DNA of 64,000 nt from Isoetes taiwanensis (taxonomy: Eukaryota > Streptophyta > Lycopodiopsida > Isoetales > Isoetaceae), in assembly GCA_021234155.1 (NCBI GenBank), contig JAJEKV010000046.1, positions 5,711,012 through 5,775,011 of the forward strand. The letters run 5' to 3'. The translations under genes and the position numbers were made by a program. Within the stretch, counting starts at the first letter, position 1. Every line of letters starts with the position of its first letter. The notes beneath the pieces are model-generated. The model ran no database searches. It was not told where the DNA came from and worked only from the letters and a program-made list of their open reading frames with translations. Positions 9,803 to 22,519 of this stretch are shown piece by piece.

Positions 9803-12800
9803 GTGATGTGCTGGAATATTAATACTCTGACACAGGAAAAGATAACTACTATGAGTAGTATACTTGCAAATATAGATATTGTTTTCTTTCTTGAGACAGG
9901 TGAGCATGAGGAATCTGGTCTGCCTGAAATTAATGGTTTTAATATGATGCATTCTGTTTGGTCCCCAAAAGGATGGAGATACAAGAGTTACGGTGGCATT
10001 GCATGCTTTGTTAGGCATGAATTTGTGCATTTAGTTACAGTTCTTTTTCCAAAAGCAACTATGCAGTGCATTTGGATTAGTGTGCCAGGGCAATTTGGCA
10101 ACGTATATATTGTTGTATGTTATTATCCACCGCGAGGGTTTCCGGTATATAATTCAGGTGAAGTGGATAGGGATGATCCTTTTGCGCAGTTGGAGCAGGA
10201 TGTTGTTTCCTTTTGTGATACAGGGGAGGTTTTATTGATGGGAGATTTCAATGGACGAACTTCACAGAGGCAGGCTGCCATGGTAAGTATGGAGGGAGAG
10301 CCAGAGTGGGTGGAAATGCTAGATGACATTGAATTGGCAGAAATTGGTTGGAGCGAGAAATCGATGACAAAATTTGGTGGCCTTCCCTCCCGGGGAATCA
10401 TGTTCTAACATTTTGTAGTGGGTTAAACCTGGTTATTTATAATGGCATTGACAGGTTTCCAGGATCAGGAGCACTTACATGCAGAGGGGCAAGTGTGGTG
10501 GATTATGTCTTAGCTAAGCCCTCTTTTGTTCAACAAGTTGTAAATTTTGCTATTGGAAAAGATAATATTGAATCAGATCATGAGCCTCTTTTTCTTGACC
10601 TTTGCATTCTTTGGTTTGCCTAAGCATAAGGTTGTGTCACAAACACTCCTTAAACCTATTATGAGGTATGATAAATCTGATATGTACAAAGCTTGTTGTG
10701 AAAAAATGCCTCTACTATCACATGGCCAACTAATGCGGCGAGAACTTCGGTCATGCCCTTACTCGATGGTTCTTGAATCTGCTAATACATGTTTTTGTGT
10801 ATGACAGAGGCGAAATGGGGCTGCCTTGCAATGGTTGGTTTGACTATGAATGCAGGGATGCAAAGAAGACAATTTAAATTAGCAAAGGGGGATCACGAAG
10901 GCCTTGGCAAGAAGGGAGTACATCGAGAATGGTTAAGAGGAAGAAACGGGCTTATTTGGCGAAAAGAAACATGAGCGGATGGTCCGCGTAATTATTGGCA
11001 TATCCGAAGAAGTTTTGGAATAGATTGAAACCTTCCCAAAACCGAAGTACAATGGTAGAGGTTGGTGCTTTGATGAATCATATTAAACATCTCTATCATG
11101 TGCCGTGTGGACACAAAAAATGGATGGGGCATACGAGGAGGGCTTCGTTTCTCTTTGGAGGATGTGCGGGATGGGCTCCAAAAGATTATCCAATGGTAAG
11201 GCAGCCAGATTCGGAAGGGCTTATGGCTAAAATGTTTAAATGGGCAGGTGATAGTGTGGTAGAAGTCTTGGTAAAGTTGTGCAATCTTTGTCTTGTTTGA
11301 AGGCTTCCCGCACATGGCAAGTGAATAGGGTGGTCCCTCTTCATAAAGGCGGGTGATGAGTCTGATCCAAATAACTACCGTATGATTATGATATGTAGTT
11401 TTATGCCAAGCCGTTTTGCTAACATGTTGAGCGCTAAAATAAGCACATGGTCCGAGGTTCATAATGTGAGAACAACAGGCAAGCTGGTTTTAGAGGCGAA
11501 GAGGTCTACAACGAGATCATTTGGTTACCATGAGAGCCATGATGGATTGATGGTTGGTAAGAAGAAACCTTTATATGCATTGTTTGTTGATTTCTCTAAA
11601 GCTTTTGATATGGTTGGAAGAGGACATTTGTGGGATAGAATGTCGAGGTCTTGGTGTGCTGTCGTCAGTATCTGTGCGTCTGATGGCCAAACTTTATGAT
11701 AAAGTATTGGTTCAGCTTTCTTTCCCATACACCGATTGATGAGTATGTTGAAAGCAATATGGGGGTTAAGCGGGGCTGCCCACTATCGCCCACACTTTTG
11801 GTTTGTTCATAGACCAACCGGAGGATTGGATCTGTCAAAATGGTGGTGATGGAGCAACGCCTATATGGGTATGTTCTTCTGCGCTATTGTTGTATGCCGA
11901 TGATGTTGTTCTATTATCTAGGAGTGTAGAGGGTCTACAAGCACTTGGATGCTCTTGAGGGATTTTGTGACATGAAAAGCATGCGGGTCAACATGGCTAA
12001 AACCAAGGTTGTAGTGTTTGGTGCTACCAAGGTAGATCATGTAAAGGTATTTTACAAAGGAGAGCCTGTTGACATTGTGGATAGTTATAAGTATCTTGGT
12101 CTAATTGTAGACAAAAGTCCCAACTGGAATATAGCGGCTGAGCAAAAAGCGGATGGTGGGCTTAAGGCTCTCTATGCCATGCAACGCAGTGTAGGAAAGC
12201 AGATATATGGGATTTCAAAGATGAAGAAGCGGTTATATATTGCTTTGGTGCAATCGATGTGGTGCTATATGGATGTGAGGTATGGGGGCCAGGTTTGGCA
12301 TTGGATAGATGGAAGAAAATTGAAAAAATACAGAAAAGATTCTTTCGTGCTGAGCTTGGAACTAAGATGCAAACACCATATGATATGCTGTTAGTGGAAT
12401 GCGGGATGCTCTCTTTGGAAGCGGAAGCACTTTGTAAGACTCTCCATTATGTGCATAATGTGCTCTATGTCATGCCGAATGATAGTTTGCCAAGGTTGGC
12501 ATTGGAGGAGACACGCACGAAAGGATGGTTTGCGGACATAGAGGGGTGGCTAGCCAGATGGGGGATGCATATGGATGATTTGGAAAATTGTAAGGATAAT
12601 ATACGAGGTTGGGTTATGGATAATGTAACCCGTGTGTGCTGGAGAGAAGGTGCGGTTAAGAAGGAGTTCTACAGGGTCCATATCAATCCCATGCTACAAG
12701 GGGCCAGTTACTTACACGAACATATTTCTGTTAAACACAGACAGGCTATATGTAGGATGAGGTTAAGCTCACACAAGCTTGGGGTGGAGTTGGGGAGATG

Positions 12801-13113
12801 GAGTGATATTCCACATGAGCTTAGGTCGTGCAAGTTGTGTGACTGTAGGACTCTTGAGGATGAGGCACATGTGCTACTTCACTGTTCATCATATGCCACA
12901 TTGCGTGCTAAACATGGCATGAAAGCTTATACACTTGCTGAATTTTTTGACTACCCTGGGGGTGTGATTGGAGCGTATATACTTGCTGTTTTGGACCATA
13001 GAGAAAGATGCTTGAAAGCAATGGATGTAAAAGAGGAGGACGAGGAAGAGATTGAGGGGGTTAATGCATTATTATCCGATGATGCATTAGATGAACTTTT
13101 CTATAATTACTAA
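9803..13113 (+). pseudogene. LINE B ORF2, multiple frameshifts
   Basis: Endonuclease motifs CWNIN, FFLETGEHEE, GDFNGR (about 10240) and ESDHEP (about 10575) are present but spread over frames. The RT middle is heavily damaged between about 10800 and 11900; GVKRGCPLSPTL and LLYADDVV (about 11885-11910) survive. From 12259 to 13113 a clean frame covers the RT thumb and C-terminus, with YGCEVWGPGL, SSHKLGVELGRW and the finger CKLC-x9-H-x4-C. Protein identity to A, C and D is only partial, so B is a different element and not a segmental duplicate. Confidence 0.8.
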
Positions 13114-13165
13114 TGTACTGGTTTGGACGTCTCATAGGCCTGGCGGTCTCACAGACATAATAATA

Positions 13166-13350
<185 letters not shown>

Positions 13351-13505
13351 CATTACTCTTCTGTCGGTTGCAGCGGGGTTGGGCTCTTTGGAAAGCTTAT
13401 TCGAGCTCTTTCCAAGGGTGTATAACATCAACACTTTTGATTCAGTTTGGCAGTCTGTAATTGGCATTTTCCGGGATGTAATGCGAGGCCCGGGTAGTAG
13501 GACAG

Positions 13506-14442
13506 ATGGCAAAAAAAGAAACGAATCAGAGATGGACCGGCGAGAAACAAAAAGAGGGAACCGAGGATCTTTGGTCGCCATCGGACTCGGGTGTTGGAAA
13601 GGGGGCCGAAGTATCAAGAAAACAGGGGGACCTGGTTTTTCCTCCACAAAATCGGAAGCTCAGAGAAAAAGCGGGCCGGCCCCGAGAGAGTACAAAGTGA
13701 CCAAGCAAGATCATTAGATGCCGTTGGCCAGATGAGGGCAGCCATGTAATTCTCAACCACGTCTATGAAGACATCAATGGAGGCCTCTGTCCAAAACATG
13801 GTAAGTGATTTGAAATCTTTCTTGTTAGCTCATGTGCAAGCAGAAGTGGAGAAATGTCAACACAATATGATAATGGAATTAGAGCAGTTCAACAAGGGAA
13901 TTAAAGCAGAATTTGAAGCTTTCAAGCAAGAGGTTTTGAGTGAAGATAGTGATTGCGAAGATGATATAGAAGAGCAGGAAGAAAAGGACATCTCTGGAAT
14001 CCAAAAGCAATTATCAGCTTTTATAGAAGAGCAAGAAAGGAGAGAAAAAGCATTGAACATCCGTTTGATTGGCATACCGGAACAGACCAAAGAAAAGACC
14101 AAAGAAATTGTTCAGGCTTTTTGTGAAAATGAACTGGCAGTGATAGATTCAGGCATTACAGATGCATTTCGGATTGGCAAGCAAACTGATAGGGATCGTC
14201 ACATTATTGTCAAATTCAGATCAAAGGAAGACAAGATTAATATACTGAAAAAGAAGACCATATTCAAGGGAAAGAAGATCTGGATCAATGACGATCTTAC
14301 TAAGAACCAGTTTCAAGAGTACAAGGAACAGGTGCAGATCCTCAAGGAAACAAGGCAAGAGGGAAAAAAAAGCGTCTTGGCGAGGGGAAGGTCGTGGTGG
14401 AAAATCCAGAAAATGCATAGGTATTTGAGACCACTAGGATAA
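13506..14442 (+). pseudogene. LINE C ORF1, one frameshift
   Basis: The likely start at 13506 gives the basic N-terminus MAKKETNQRW. This frame closes at about 13700, and the coiled-coil and RRM part continues in another frame from 13765. It contains KALNIRLIGIPEQTKE, DAFRIGKQT, RHIIVKF and IWINDDLTKNQ, the same ORF1p layout as A and D. The end overlaps the start of ORF2 (ATG at 14442). Confidence 0.75.
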
Positions 14443-17400
14443 TGTGTTGGAACATAAATTCTATTAGCCAGTATAAAATAGATGTAGTAGATGATCTATT
14501 TTCAAATGTAGATGTTTTGTTCTTTTTAGAAACTTGTGAAAATGAAGAAAAAGGCTTACCAGATATATATGGGTTTACACTGTTGCACTCCGTTTGGCAC
14601 ACTAAAGGCTGGCGCCTAAAAGGACATGGCGGGATTGCATGCTATGTAAGGTCGCATGAAACACCGTAAAAATAATGAATGAAAGAGGATCATTCGCAAA
14701 GCATATCCGGGTGGAGTTACATGGCGGAAAAGGTAAGATCTTTGTGGCGGGATGTTACTTTCCGCCAAGAGAATCACCGGTTTATGACTCGACCACGGAT
14801 CGGGATCGATGACCCCTTTTTAGCTTAGAACAGGATGTGCTTTCATTGCTGCCAGATGGTGATGTTCTCTTATTAGGAGATTTCAACGGGCGCATTGCTA
14901 CCAAACAAGCAGCTATCGCTAGCATGGAAGGGGATCCCGTATGGGTTGAGATGCTTGATGATAAGGAAGTATCCCGGAAGGATGGAGTAGAACCACATCG
15001 ATAGAATAAGATGGCCTACACCCCAAGGCAACCATGTGCTTAATATATGCAAATGGCTTGATTTATTGGTTTATAATGGCACACGAGAGGTTTCCGTGCA
15101 TGTAAGTGCACATGCGAAAATGCAAGTGTTGTTGATCTCGTTCTTGCTACATCCCGGTTTGCGAGCGAGGTGTTACATATGTCTATAGGGGAAGAGATGG
15201 AAAAGATCTCGGATCATACAATCGATAACAGTTGTGTTAAGCACCAAGAATTACACATGCCACCAGGCACGTTGTGTCTCTAAGCCTCGCATACGTATGA
15301 AATATCATAAAGTGGAAAGCTATATGAAGAAGTGTGAGGCAAGAGCCTCCACAACAAATTGGCCCACAATGACAATCGATAAATTAAGTGACAAGATTGC
15401 GAGTTAGTTCTAGATGTTGCCAACGATTGTTTTGTCTCACGCAGAAAGATGAAGGGGTTGCCATGCAATAGTTGGTTTGATGCGTCTTGTAGAGCAAAAA
15501 GAGAGGCATTTAAGCGGGCAAGGGGGAAAGATAGACAGAGATTAAAGAAAGAATATTTTGCACTCCACGAAATCAAAAAAAGAAAAAAGTGTGTATCGAG
15601 AGACAATCCAGGAGCTTAAGCCTAAGATGAAGCGGGGGAGACCCACTGAAACCATGGCTTTAGTAAGCCAAAATCGTAGTCAGCTGTATCACATGCCTGA
15701 GGCCAATGTAGGTAATATTGACTTACAAGATGTAGGCTGGTGCTTTGATTTGGAAGACTTAGAAGAAGGGTTAAGTCATCTTGCCAACGGAAAGCCACTG
15801 TTCAATTGGGCTGGTAGCTTGAAATGTTCAAATGGGCGGTAACTAAATACATGATGCATTGTTGTCATTATTTAACAATGTTTTGCGCAAAAGGGTTTCC
15901 TCTCGCACTTGGCGGTTGAACGAGTTATCCCTTGCATAAAGCTGGAGATGAGAATGATCCCGAAATTACCGAATGATTAAATCGTAAGTTTATATGCCAA
16001 ATTATTTCTTTGCTATCTTTGAATTGTAAATTGAGCACACAGGCTGAAAAACATAATGTTAGAGCCAATGACGAGGCAGGCTTTAGACCAAAAAGATCTA
16101 CGCTTGATCATTTTGGTTACTTTGCGCGAGCTATGGTTGATTCGGTTAAGGGTAAAAAAACCCCTTTATGCTCTTTTTGTTGATTATGCTAAGGCATTTG
16201 ACACGGTATCTCGTAGCAATTTATGGGAGAGAATGGAGTCCCTAGGGGTACCAATTGAGCTTAGGCATGCAGTGAAGATACTTTATGATAAAGTCTTGGT
16301 ACAACTATCATCCCCTACATTGAGCATTAGCTTGCAGATGTGGTAGAAAGTAATATTGGAGTGAAGCAAGGGTGCCCATTGTCGCCCATACTATTTGGCC
16401 TATTCATAGACCAACTACTGAGGCTTGGATGTCCTAATATAGCGGGGAGGGGACCCCATTGTTTAGATGCATGGTTCTGTTGCTCTTATATGCTGATGAT
16501 GTTGTTCTTCTTTCCGCTTCGAGTGGAAGGCATGCAGAAGCATTTAGATCTTGTTGCACATTTCTGTGAACGAAAAAGTATGAAGGTAAATATGTCAAAG
16601 ACTAAGATGATGGTATTTGGGACAAATAAAGTAGATCATCTTAAATTCCTCTATCATGGAGAACATGTGGAAATTGTCACCTCATATAAGTATCTAGGGA
16701 TACATGTGGACAAGGGCATAGCCGAACTCTACTGTTGAGCATAGAGTAAATGGAGGCCCAAAAGCATTATATAGCATCAAAACCAAGAAAAAGTGGAAAA
16801 GAAATATGGGACTTTAACCCGGGCGTACATTATATCGTGTGCTGGTCCAAACAGTTTTGCTCTATGGGTGTGAAGTATGGGGACCGGGATTATCCAGTAG
16901 AATCCTGGAAAAAAGGTTGAGAAAGTCTGCGAAAAGTTCTTGAGAACAGAATTGGGTACTAAAGCTCAAACTCCATATGATATCTTTGCTTGTAGAGTGT
17001 GGCATGATGCCACTAGAGGTGAAGCCTTATGCGAACAGCTTATATATCTCTCTAAGTTGCTATTTGATATGCCGGAAGATAGCTTACCAAGGCTAGCATT
17101 AGAAGAAACAAGAGACAAGGGATGGTACTTTCGGATATTAGGGAATGGATGAGGAAGTGGGGATGGACATTCATGGTATACATGAGAATAAGGGCAACCT
17201 AAGAGAGTGGGTGCATGAGCACCTCATTAGAAGAAGCTGGAGAGTCCCGGAGACAAAAAAACATTTCTATAGACAGTATATAAATCCCACTCTCCAAGAG
17301 GCCAAATACCTCAAGGAAGGTGTGTCTTTTGGCCGCATTTATGATGATAAGCGGGATGCGCTTTAGCTCCCATAGGCTTGGGGTTGAAGTAGGACGTTGG

Positions 17401-17688
17401 AATAATATTCCCCATGAATTGAGATTTTGCAAAGTATGCAATATGGGAGAAGTAGAAGATGAATTGCATGTCATCGTAAGGTGCCCGACATACTCAGGAA
17501 TTCGAGATAAGTACAATATCCACTCAAACTCTTTGCTGGAATTCTTTGATATGCCTGGACATCACATTGGGAAATACTTGAAGGAAATATTGATACTGAG
17601 AACAAACTTAATGAGTATTAAAGATTGTAATGTTATACATGATGAGAGATGGGAAGAGTCTAATGCATTCTTGTCGAAGATGCATTAG
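14442..17688 (+). pseudogene. LINE C ORF2, many frameshifts
   Basis: Recognisable blocks in order are CWNINS and FFLETCENEEKG (14445-14560), GDFNGR (about 14878), LFVDYAKAFDTVSR (about 16170), GVKQGCPLSPILFG (about 16360), a frame-shifted YADDVV (about 16490), SYKYLGIHVD (16690), SSHRLGVEVGRW (about 17365) and the finger CKVC-x9-H-x4-C (about 17430-17490). The protein is unrecoverable in one frame and cannot be functional. Confidence 0.8.
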
Positions 17689-17774
17689 AAGATATCTTTA
17701 TAACGTTGAATATGTACATTGATCGCCTCATAGACCGGTGGTCTACTGAGGCAATAAATACAACATTTCATTTC

Positions 17775-17831
<57 letters not shown>

Positions 17832-17839
17832 CTTGGGCG

Positions 17840-18874
17840 ATGGGGAAACCTAAAAAAACCGAGGGATCGAAGGCATGCAATGCGGGCAGTCAAGATGATG
17901 GCAACGGGAGCAACAGGAATACAGCAGGGACATCAAAGCAAAAAAAAGAATCGACTCTTACGGTGAATAAAATAGTGGTGGAAACTGACAGTTCTGATAC
18001 AGACCCAGGGGAGGTGAATTCGAAAGCAGAGGCAAATCCGATAGGGTTTTCCGGCAGCTTGAAACCAGGGGCAAATCCGGCAGGGGCGTTTGTGGTTAAG
18101 AAAGGGGAACAGGATTCAATCTCGGAAATGCTAAGGATTCAAGGCATAGGCTTTCAGCAGGGGATCTCATCACTAGATATGATGCAGCAACAACAAAATC
18201 CGGTCATGATGCTACTGTGCAGCATGAATACAGTCATGGCAAAGATGCTGGACACCATGGAATCGATTAGGAGGGAAGCAGCAACCAGGGAAACAGAACT
18301 GATTCGCACTCTTCAGGATATATCCACTGCAATGAAGGAGATAAAACATGAGAATAGCACGCTGAAACAGCAAATCGAAAAGATGCAGGAAGAAGAAACA
18401 GATGAGGAAAGTGATGAAGAAAGCGGATCAGATCACATAAAGGAACTTGTGGAGAGAATGAATACAAGAATGGATGATATTTTGGAGCACCAGGAAAAAG
18501 AAAAGAGAGCGTTTAACCTCCGGCTGATCGGGGTTCCAGAACAGGAAAATGAGAGAAGCGCTGAAACGGTAAGTCAGATATTTCATGATTCTATGAAACT
18601 AGAAAATGTAAAGGCATTTAGTGCATATCGAGTAGGAAGAAAGGGAGAAAAACCCAGGCATATTGTGATCAAATTTGACTCTAAAGAGGACAGAATTAAT
18701 GTGTTACGAAGAAGAGCAATGCTCAAAGGTATGGACGTGTGGATCAATGAAGATCTCACACCCTCCCAGATGGTACAGAAGAAGGAAGAAATGGCACGAG
18801 TAAGAGAGGCCAAACAGAACAATCAGAAGGTGTATTGGCGAAACGGGAAAGCACACATTGAGCCCACCGCATAG
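17840..18874 (+). CDS. LINE D ORF1 protein, 344 residues
   Basis: This is an uninterrupted frame of the ORF1p type. About 110 N-terminal residues are polar and low in structure, rich in Gly, Asn, Ser and Lys. A Gln/Met-rich stretch follows (LDMMQQQQNPVMM), then a coiled coil with an acidic patch (TDEESDEESGSD). The RRM-like block begins RAFNLRLIGVPEQENE and continues with YRVGRKGEKPRHIVIKF and VWINEDLTPSQM. It is about 100 residues longer than ORF1 of A, all in the N-terminus. The expected role is RNA binding and packaging of the LINE transcript. Confidence 0.85.
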   Translation: MGKPKKTEGSKACNAGSQDDGNGSNRNTAGTSKQKKESTLTVNKIVVETDSSDTDPGEVNSKAEANPIGFSGSLKPGANPAGAFVVKKGEQDSISEMLRIQGIGFQQGISSLDMMQQQQNPVMMLLCSMNTVMAKMLDTMESIRREAATRETELIRTLQDISTAMKEIKHENSTLKQQIEKMQEEETDEESDEESGSDHIKELVERMNTRMDDILEHQEKEKRAFNLRLIGVPEQENERSAETVSQIFHDSMKLENVKAFSAYRVGRKGEKPRHIVIKFDSKEDRINVLRRRAMLKGMDVWINEDLTPSQMVQKKEEMARVREAKQNNQKVYWRNGKAHIEPTA

Positions 18875-18898
18875 GAAGTAGAGACCATCAGGGTAGCA

Positions 18899-21800
18899 TT
18901 GTGGAACATCAATGGGAAGACAGAACAGGTAGCAGCTCTTAATGATGTTCTCATATCTTGGGATGTGATTTTCTTAGTTGAAACTCATGAACATGAAGAG
19001 GAAGGAATGCCAATAATACCAGGCTTTGAGTTAATACACTCTGTATGGAATGCAAAGGGATGGAGGAGGAAAGGTTTTGGTGGAATAGCGTGTTATGTAA
19101 AAAAAGGAATTGAGAATATGATAAAAGTGGTTACAGGGAACTCCTCAAAACAGTTTATATGGATAGAATTTGAGGGCAAAAATAGAAAAATATATCTGGC
19201 AGGGTGTTATTTTCCACCCAGAGAGTCACCGGTGTATCGTTTAGCAGACATGGACAAAGATGACCCTTTTCATCATCTGGAACAGGATGCATTGAAATTA
19301 GGGGACCAAGGGGAAGTAATTTTGATGGGAGACTTTAATGGTAGGATTGGTAAAAAGCAGGCCTATATAGCAAGTGAATCTGGGGAACCGATTTGGATGG
19401 AGAGAATTGATGAGGAAGAGATGCAATTAGCAGGTTGGGCAAGGGATACAGAGGATTGTTGTGTGGAAGTTCAGCCTCAAGGGAGCCATATCTTGAATAT
19501 GTGCAGCGGATTGAATCTAATTGTATTGAATGGCATAAGGATGTATTGAATGGCATAAGGAAATATCCAGGATCTAAATGTTGCACCTCTATTGGATCTC
19601 TTGGCAAAGGGATCAGTGTTGTAGACTTAGCTATGGCAGCCACACATGTATTAGATGATATAGAAAACTTTTGGGTAGATAATTCATTGCCGATCTCTGA
19701 TCACTATCCCATTATTATGCAAATTGCAGCAAAGGGGAAAATAATGCAGGATAGGGAAGTAGTAAATCAACCCACTATATACATGAGACCGGAGAAAAGG
19801 AAGATCTATATGCAGTACTGCCAGGGGAAAATGCAAAGTATTTTATGGCCACTGGACGCAGTGAACATGGACAGGGTGCTTACTCAAGCATTAATCGAGG
19901 GAGCTACTCATTGTTTTATATCCAACCGAAGGAGGAAAGGGCTTGTGTGTAATGGATGGTATGATGGTGAATGTAAGCATAAGAGGAAAGAGTTCCGTAT
20001 ACTAAACCCGAGGAACGCCATAGGATAAGGGTGGAATATCGAAAATTGGTGAGAAGGAAAAAACGCACGCATGCAAAGCAAAACAGAAGAGCTAGTACAA
20101 GAACTCTTGAAGGAGCCGGCCGATTTTTGAGCGCAGACTTTAAACAAAGGGGTAAAATGGTCAATGCCTTAGAAGCGAAGCATTAATTTCCCGTAAGAAA
20201 ACTATATCACATTGAAGGGATTGATGATGTAATGTATAAACAGGATACGGGCCTGTTCTCCACCACGAGGATGTTTATGGGGGATCAGAAACTATCCAAT
20301 GGTAGAGCCAAGGATGCAGTTGGCCTGGTTGCTTTGAGATGATTAAATGGGTAGGAGATTCCGTTATCCAAGTGATAACAGATATGATGAATGCAGCGGT
20401 AATAGAGGGGTTTCCTCCCACATGGCAAATAAATCGAGTGATTCCTATTCACAAAACAGGCGATGTACAGGATCCAAGTAATTATAGGATGGTCATGGTA
20501 AGCAGTTTGTTTGCCAAGTTGTTCTAACTATGGTGGAACAAAAATTGAGCGTGATGGTCGAAGATAATAATGTTAGAGCCGAGAGTCAAAGCGGTTTTCT
20601 ACCAATGAGATCTACAGTAGACCATTTGGTAACTCTACGGACTATAGTAGATTCAGTAAAAAAGACTAAGAAGCCCCTGTTTGCTTTATTTGTGGACTTG
20701 ACTAAGGCATTCGACATGTTGAGGAGGAGAAATATATGGGAATATATGGAAGAAATTGGGGTCCCTACTAAAATAAGAGGTGCAGTAGCTATTTTGTACG
20801 AGAGAGTGGTTGTGAGACTGTCATCTCCCTTGGACAAAGAATGTCAAGAGGAAGTTCTGAGTAATATTGGGGTAAAACAAGGATGCCCGTTGTCTCCAAC
20901 ACTCTTTGGGATATATATAGACCAATTGGAGGCCTGGTTCAAGACGCACGGAGGAGAAGGAACAACGATAGCAGGGTATGTGGTTTTGCTTTTACTTTAT
21001 GCTGATGATATTGTGATATTTGCTAGAAGTGCAAAAGATATGCAGAAACAAATTGATGCACTGGGTGAATTTTGTGATGAGGTGGATATGAAGGTGAACT
21101 TAGGTAAGACCAAAATTTTAGTTTTTGGAATGAGGAAACCTGAATTTCGGTTTTGCTATAAAGGGCAAGCAATTGAAATATGCAATACATATAAGTACTT
21201 GGGTCTCATTGTGGATCATACATATAGCTGGAATAGAGCTGTAGAGCAGAGGGCTGATGCAGGGCTAAAGGCACTATATGCACTTCAAAGAAGATGTAAG
21301 AAGGCATTTCTGGTTGATTGGCAAATGAAGAGAAATCTGTATGTAGTTCTAGTACGGAGTGTCATCTTATATGGATGCGAGGCATGGGGGCCGGGACTGT
21401 CACAGGATATGTGGAAGAGAGTTGAAAAGATACAGAAGAAGTTTTTCTTAACTGAGTTAGGAGTTAAGATGCAGACGCCGTACCCTATGATGCTAGCAGA
21501 AACTGGAATGATGCCCCTAGAAGCAGAAGCCTTATACCAAACACTAAAATACATGGCCAAAGTAAATGAAATGGATGAAGACAGGCTCCCTCGACTGGCA
21601 ATGACTCAAAGTAATTCTAAGGGGTGGTTTGCAGACATCGAGAAGTGGCTTAATAAATGGGACATGTGCTTAGGTGAGATACCAGCAGAAGCGGCCGATT
21701 TGCATTGCTGGGTGTTTGATCATGTACAACAAAAAATATGGAAGGATCCAAAAACTAAGATGCGATACTATAAAGAGGAAATCAATCCAATGTTAGTCGA

Positions 21801-22218
21801 GGCACCACATATGTGTGAAAAGTTATCATATTATAAGAGACATGTCACGTGCAGGATGAGAATGAGCTCTCACCATTTGGGGGTGGAGGTAGGCAGATGG
21901 GGCAACATACCACATTATGAACGTACATGTAAGGTTTGTGGATCGGAGGATATTGAGGACGAGGAGCACGTCATCCTGAATTGCCCAGCATACTCTAATT
22001 TGAGAAGTATGTATTATATACCAGAAGATATTACTGTCAAATGTTTTTTCTACCTACCAAGCAAGGTTGTTGGTAACTACCTTGCAGATGTTTTGAAAAC
22101 AAGAGAGACTTACATTAAAAATTATAAATATTTGTTGGAGGAATATGAGAGAGACGAGGTTGAGATAAGTGTGGCTTTATCAGAAGGCGCACTGGATCTA
22201 GATGCAGGAGAATTGTAG
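18899..22218 (+). pseudogene. LINE D ORF2: endonuclease-RT-CCHC, several breaks
   Basis: The endonuclease starts at WNINGKTEQ with no ATG in frame at the usual place. It has VETHEHEEEG, MGDFNGRIG and SDHYP (about 19700). A perfect 20-bp tandem duplication (19522-19561) shifts the frame inside it. The RT core is open from 20530 to 22218: LFVDLTKAFDMLRRR, GVKQGCPLSPTLFG, LLLYADDIVIF, YGCEAWGPGL, SSHHLGVEVGRW and the finger CKVC-x9-H-x4-C, then an acidic tail. The region 20030-20340 carries further frameshifts. All catalytic motifs are intact in at least one frame. Confidence 0.85.
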
Positions 22219-22304
22219 GGATATTCATATGTCTTCTAGACCTGATGGTCTCATAGACAATTAATATCATTTCATTTCATTTCTCTCTCTCTCTCTCTCT
22301 CTCT

Positions 22305-22515
22305 GTGTGTGAAAACATGTGAGCACGAAGAGAAGGGTCTCCCAGACATCTTTGGTTTTAAATTATTATATTCTGTATGGAATAATAAAGGATGGAAGTT
22401 AAAAGGTACCGGAGGCATTGTTTGTTATGCTAGAAATGAAATTGCACATGCAGTGGATGTGTTAACACATAAATCATCAGCACAGTGCATCTGGATTGAA
22501 TTGCCTGGCAGGAAC
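22305..22515 (+). mobile_element. LINE E, endonuclease fragment
   Basis: After the CT/GT tail of D the sequence enters mid-endonuclease: CEHEEKGLPDIFGF, LYSVWNNKGW and QCIWIELPGRNE. The N-terminal WNIN block is missing, so the 5' end is truncated. Homology stops at about 22513, where a T-rich tract begins, so the rest of ORF2 and the 3' tail are lost or displaced. Confidence 0.75.
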
Positions 22516-22519
22516 GAGG

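Larger units (their letters stand above)
17829..22304 (+). mobile_element. LINE D, nearly complete
   Basis: D begins within a dozen bases of the CT tail of C and almost immediately enters ORF1, so its 5' leader is very short or truncated. It has an intact ORF1 (17840-18874), ORF2 (18899-22218) with several breaks, a hairpin AGACC-TGAT-GGTCT (22238-22251), TTTCA units and a CT run (22282-22304). Confidence 0.88.
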
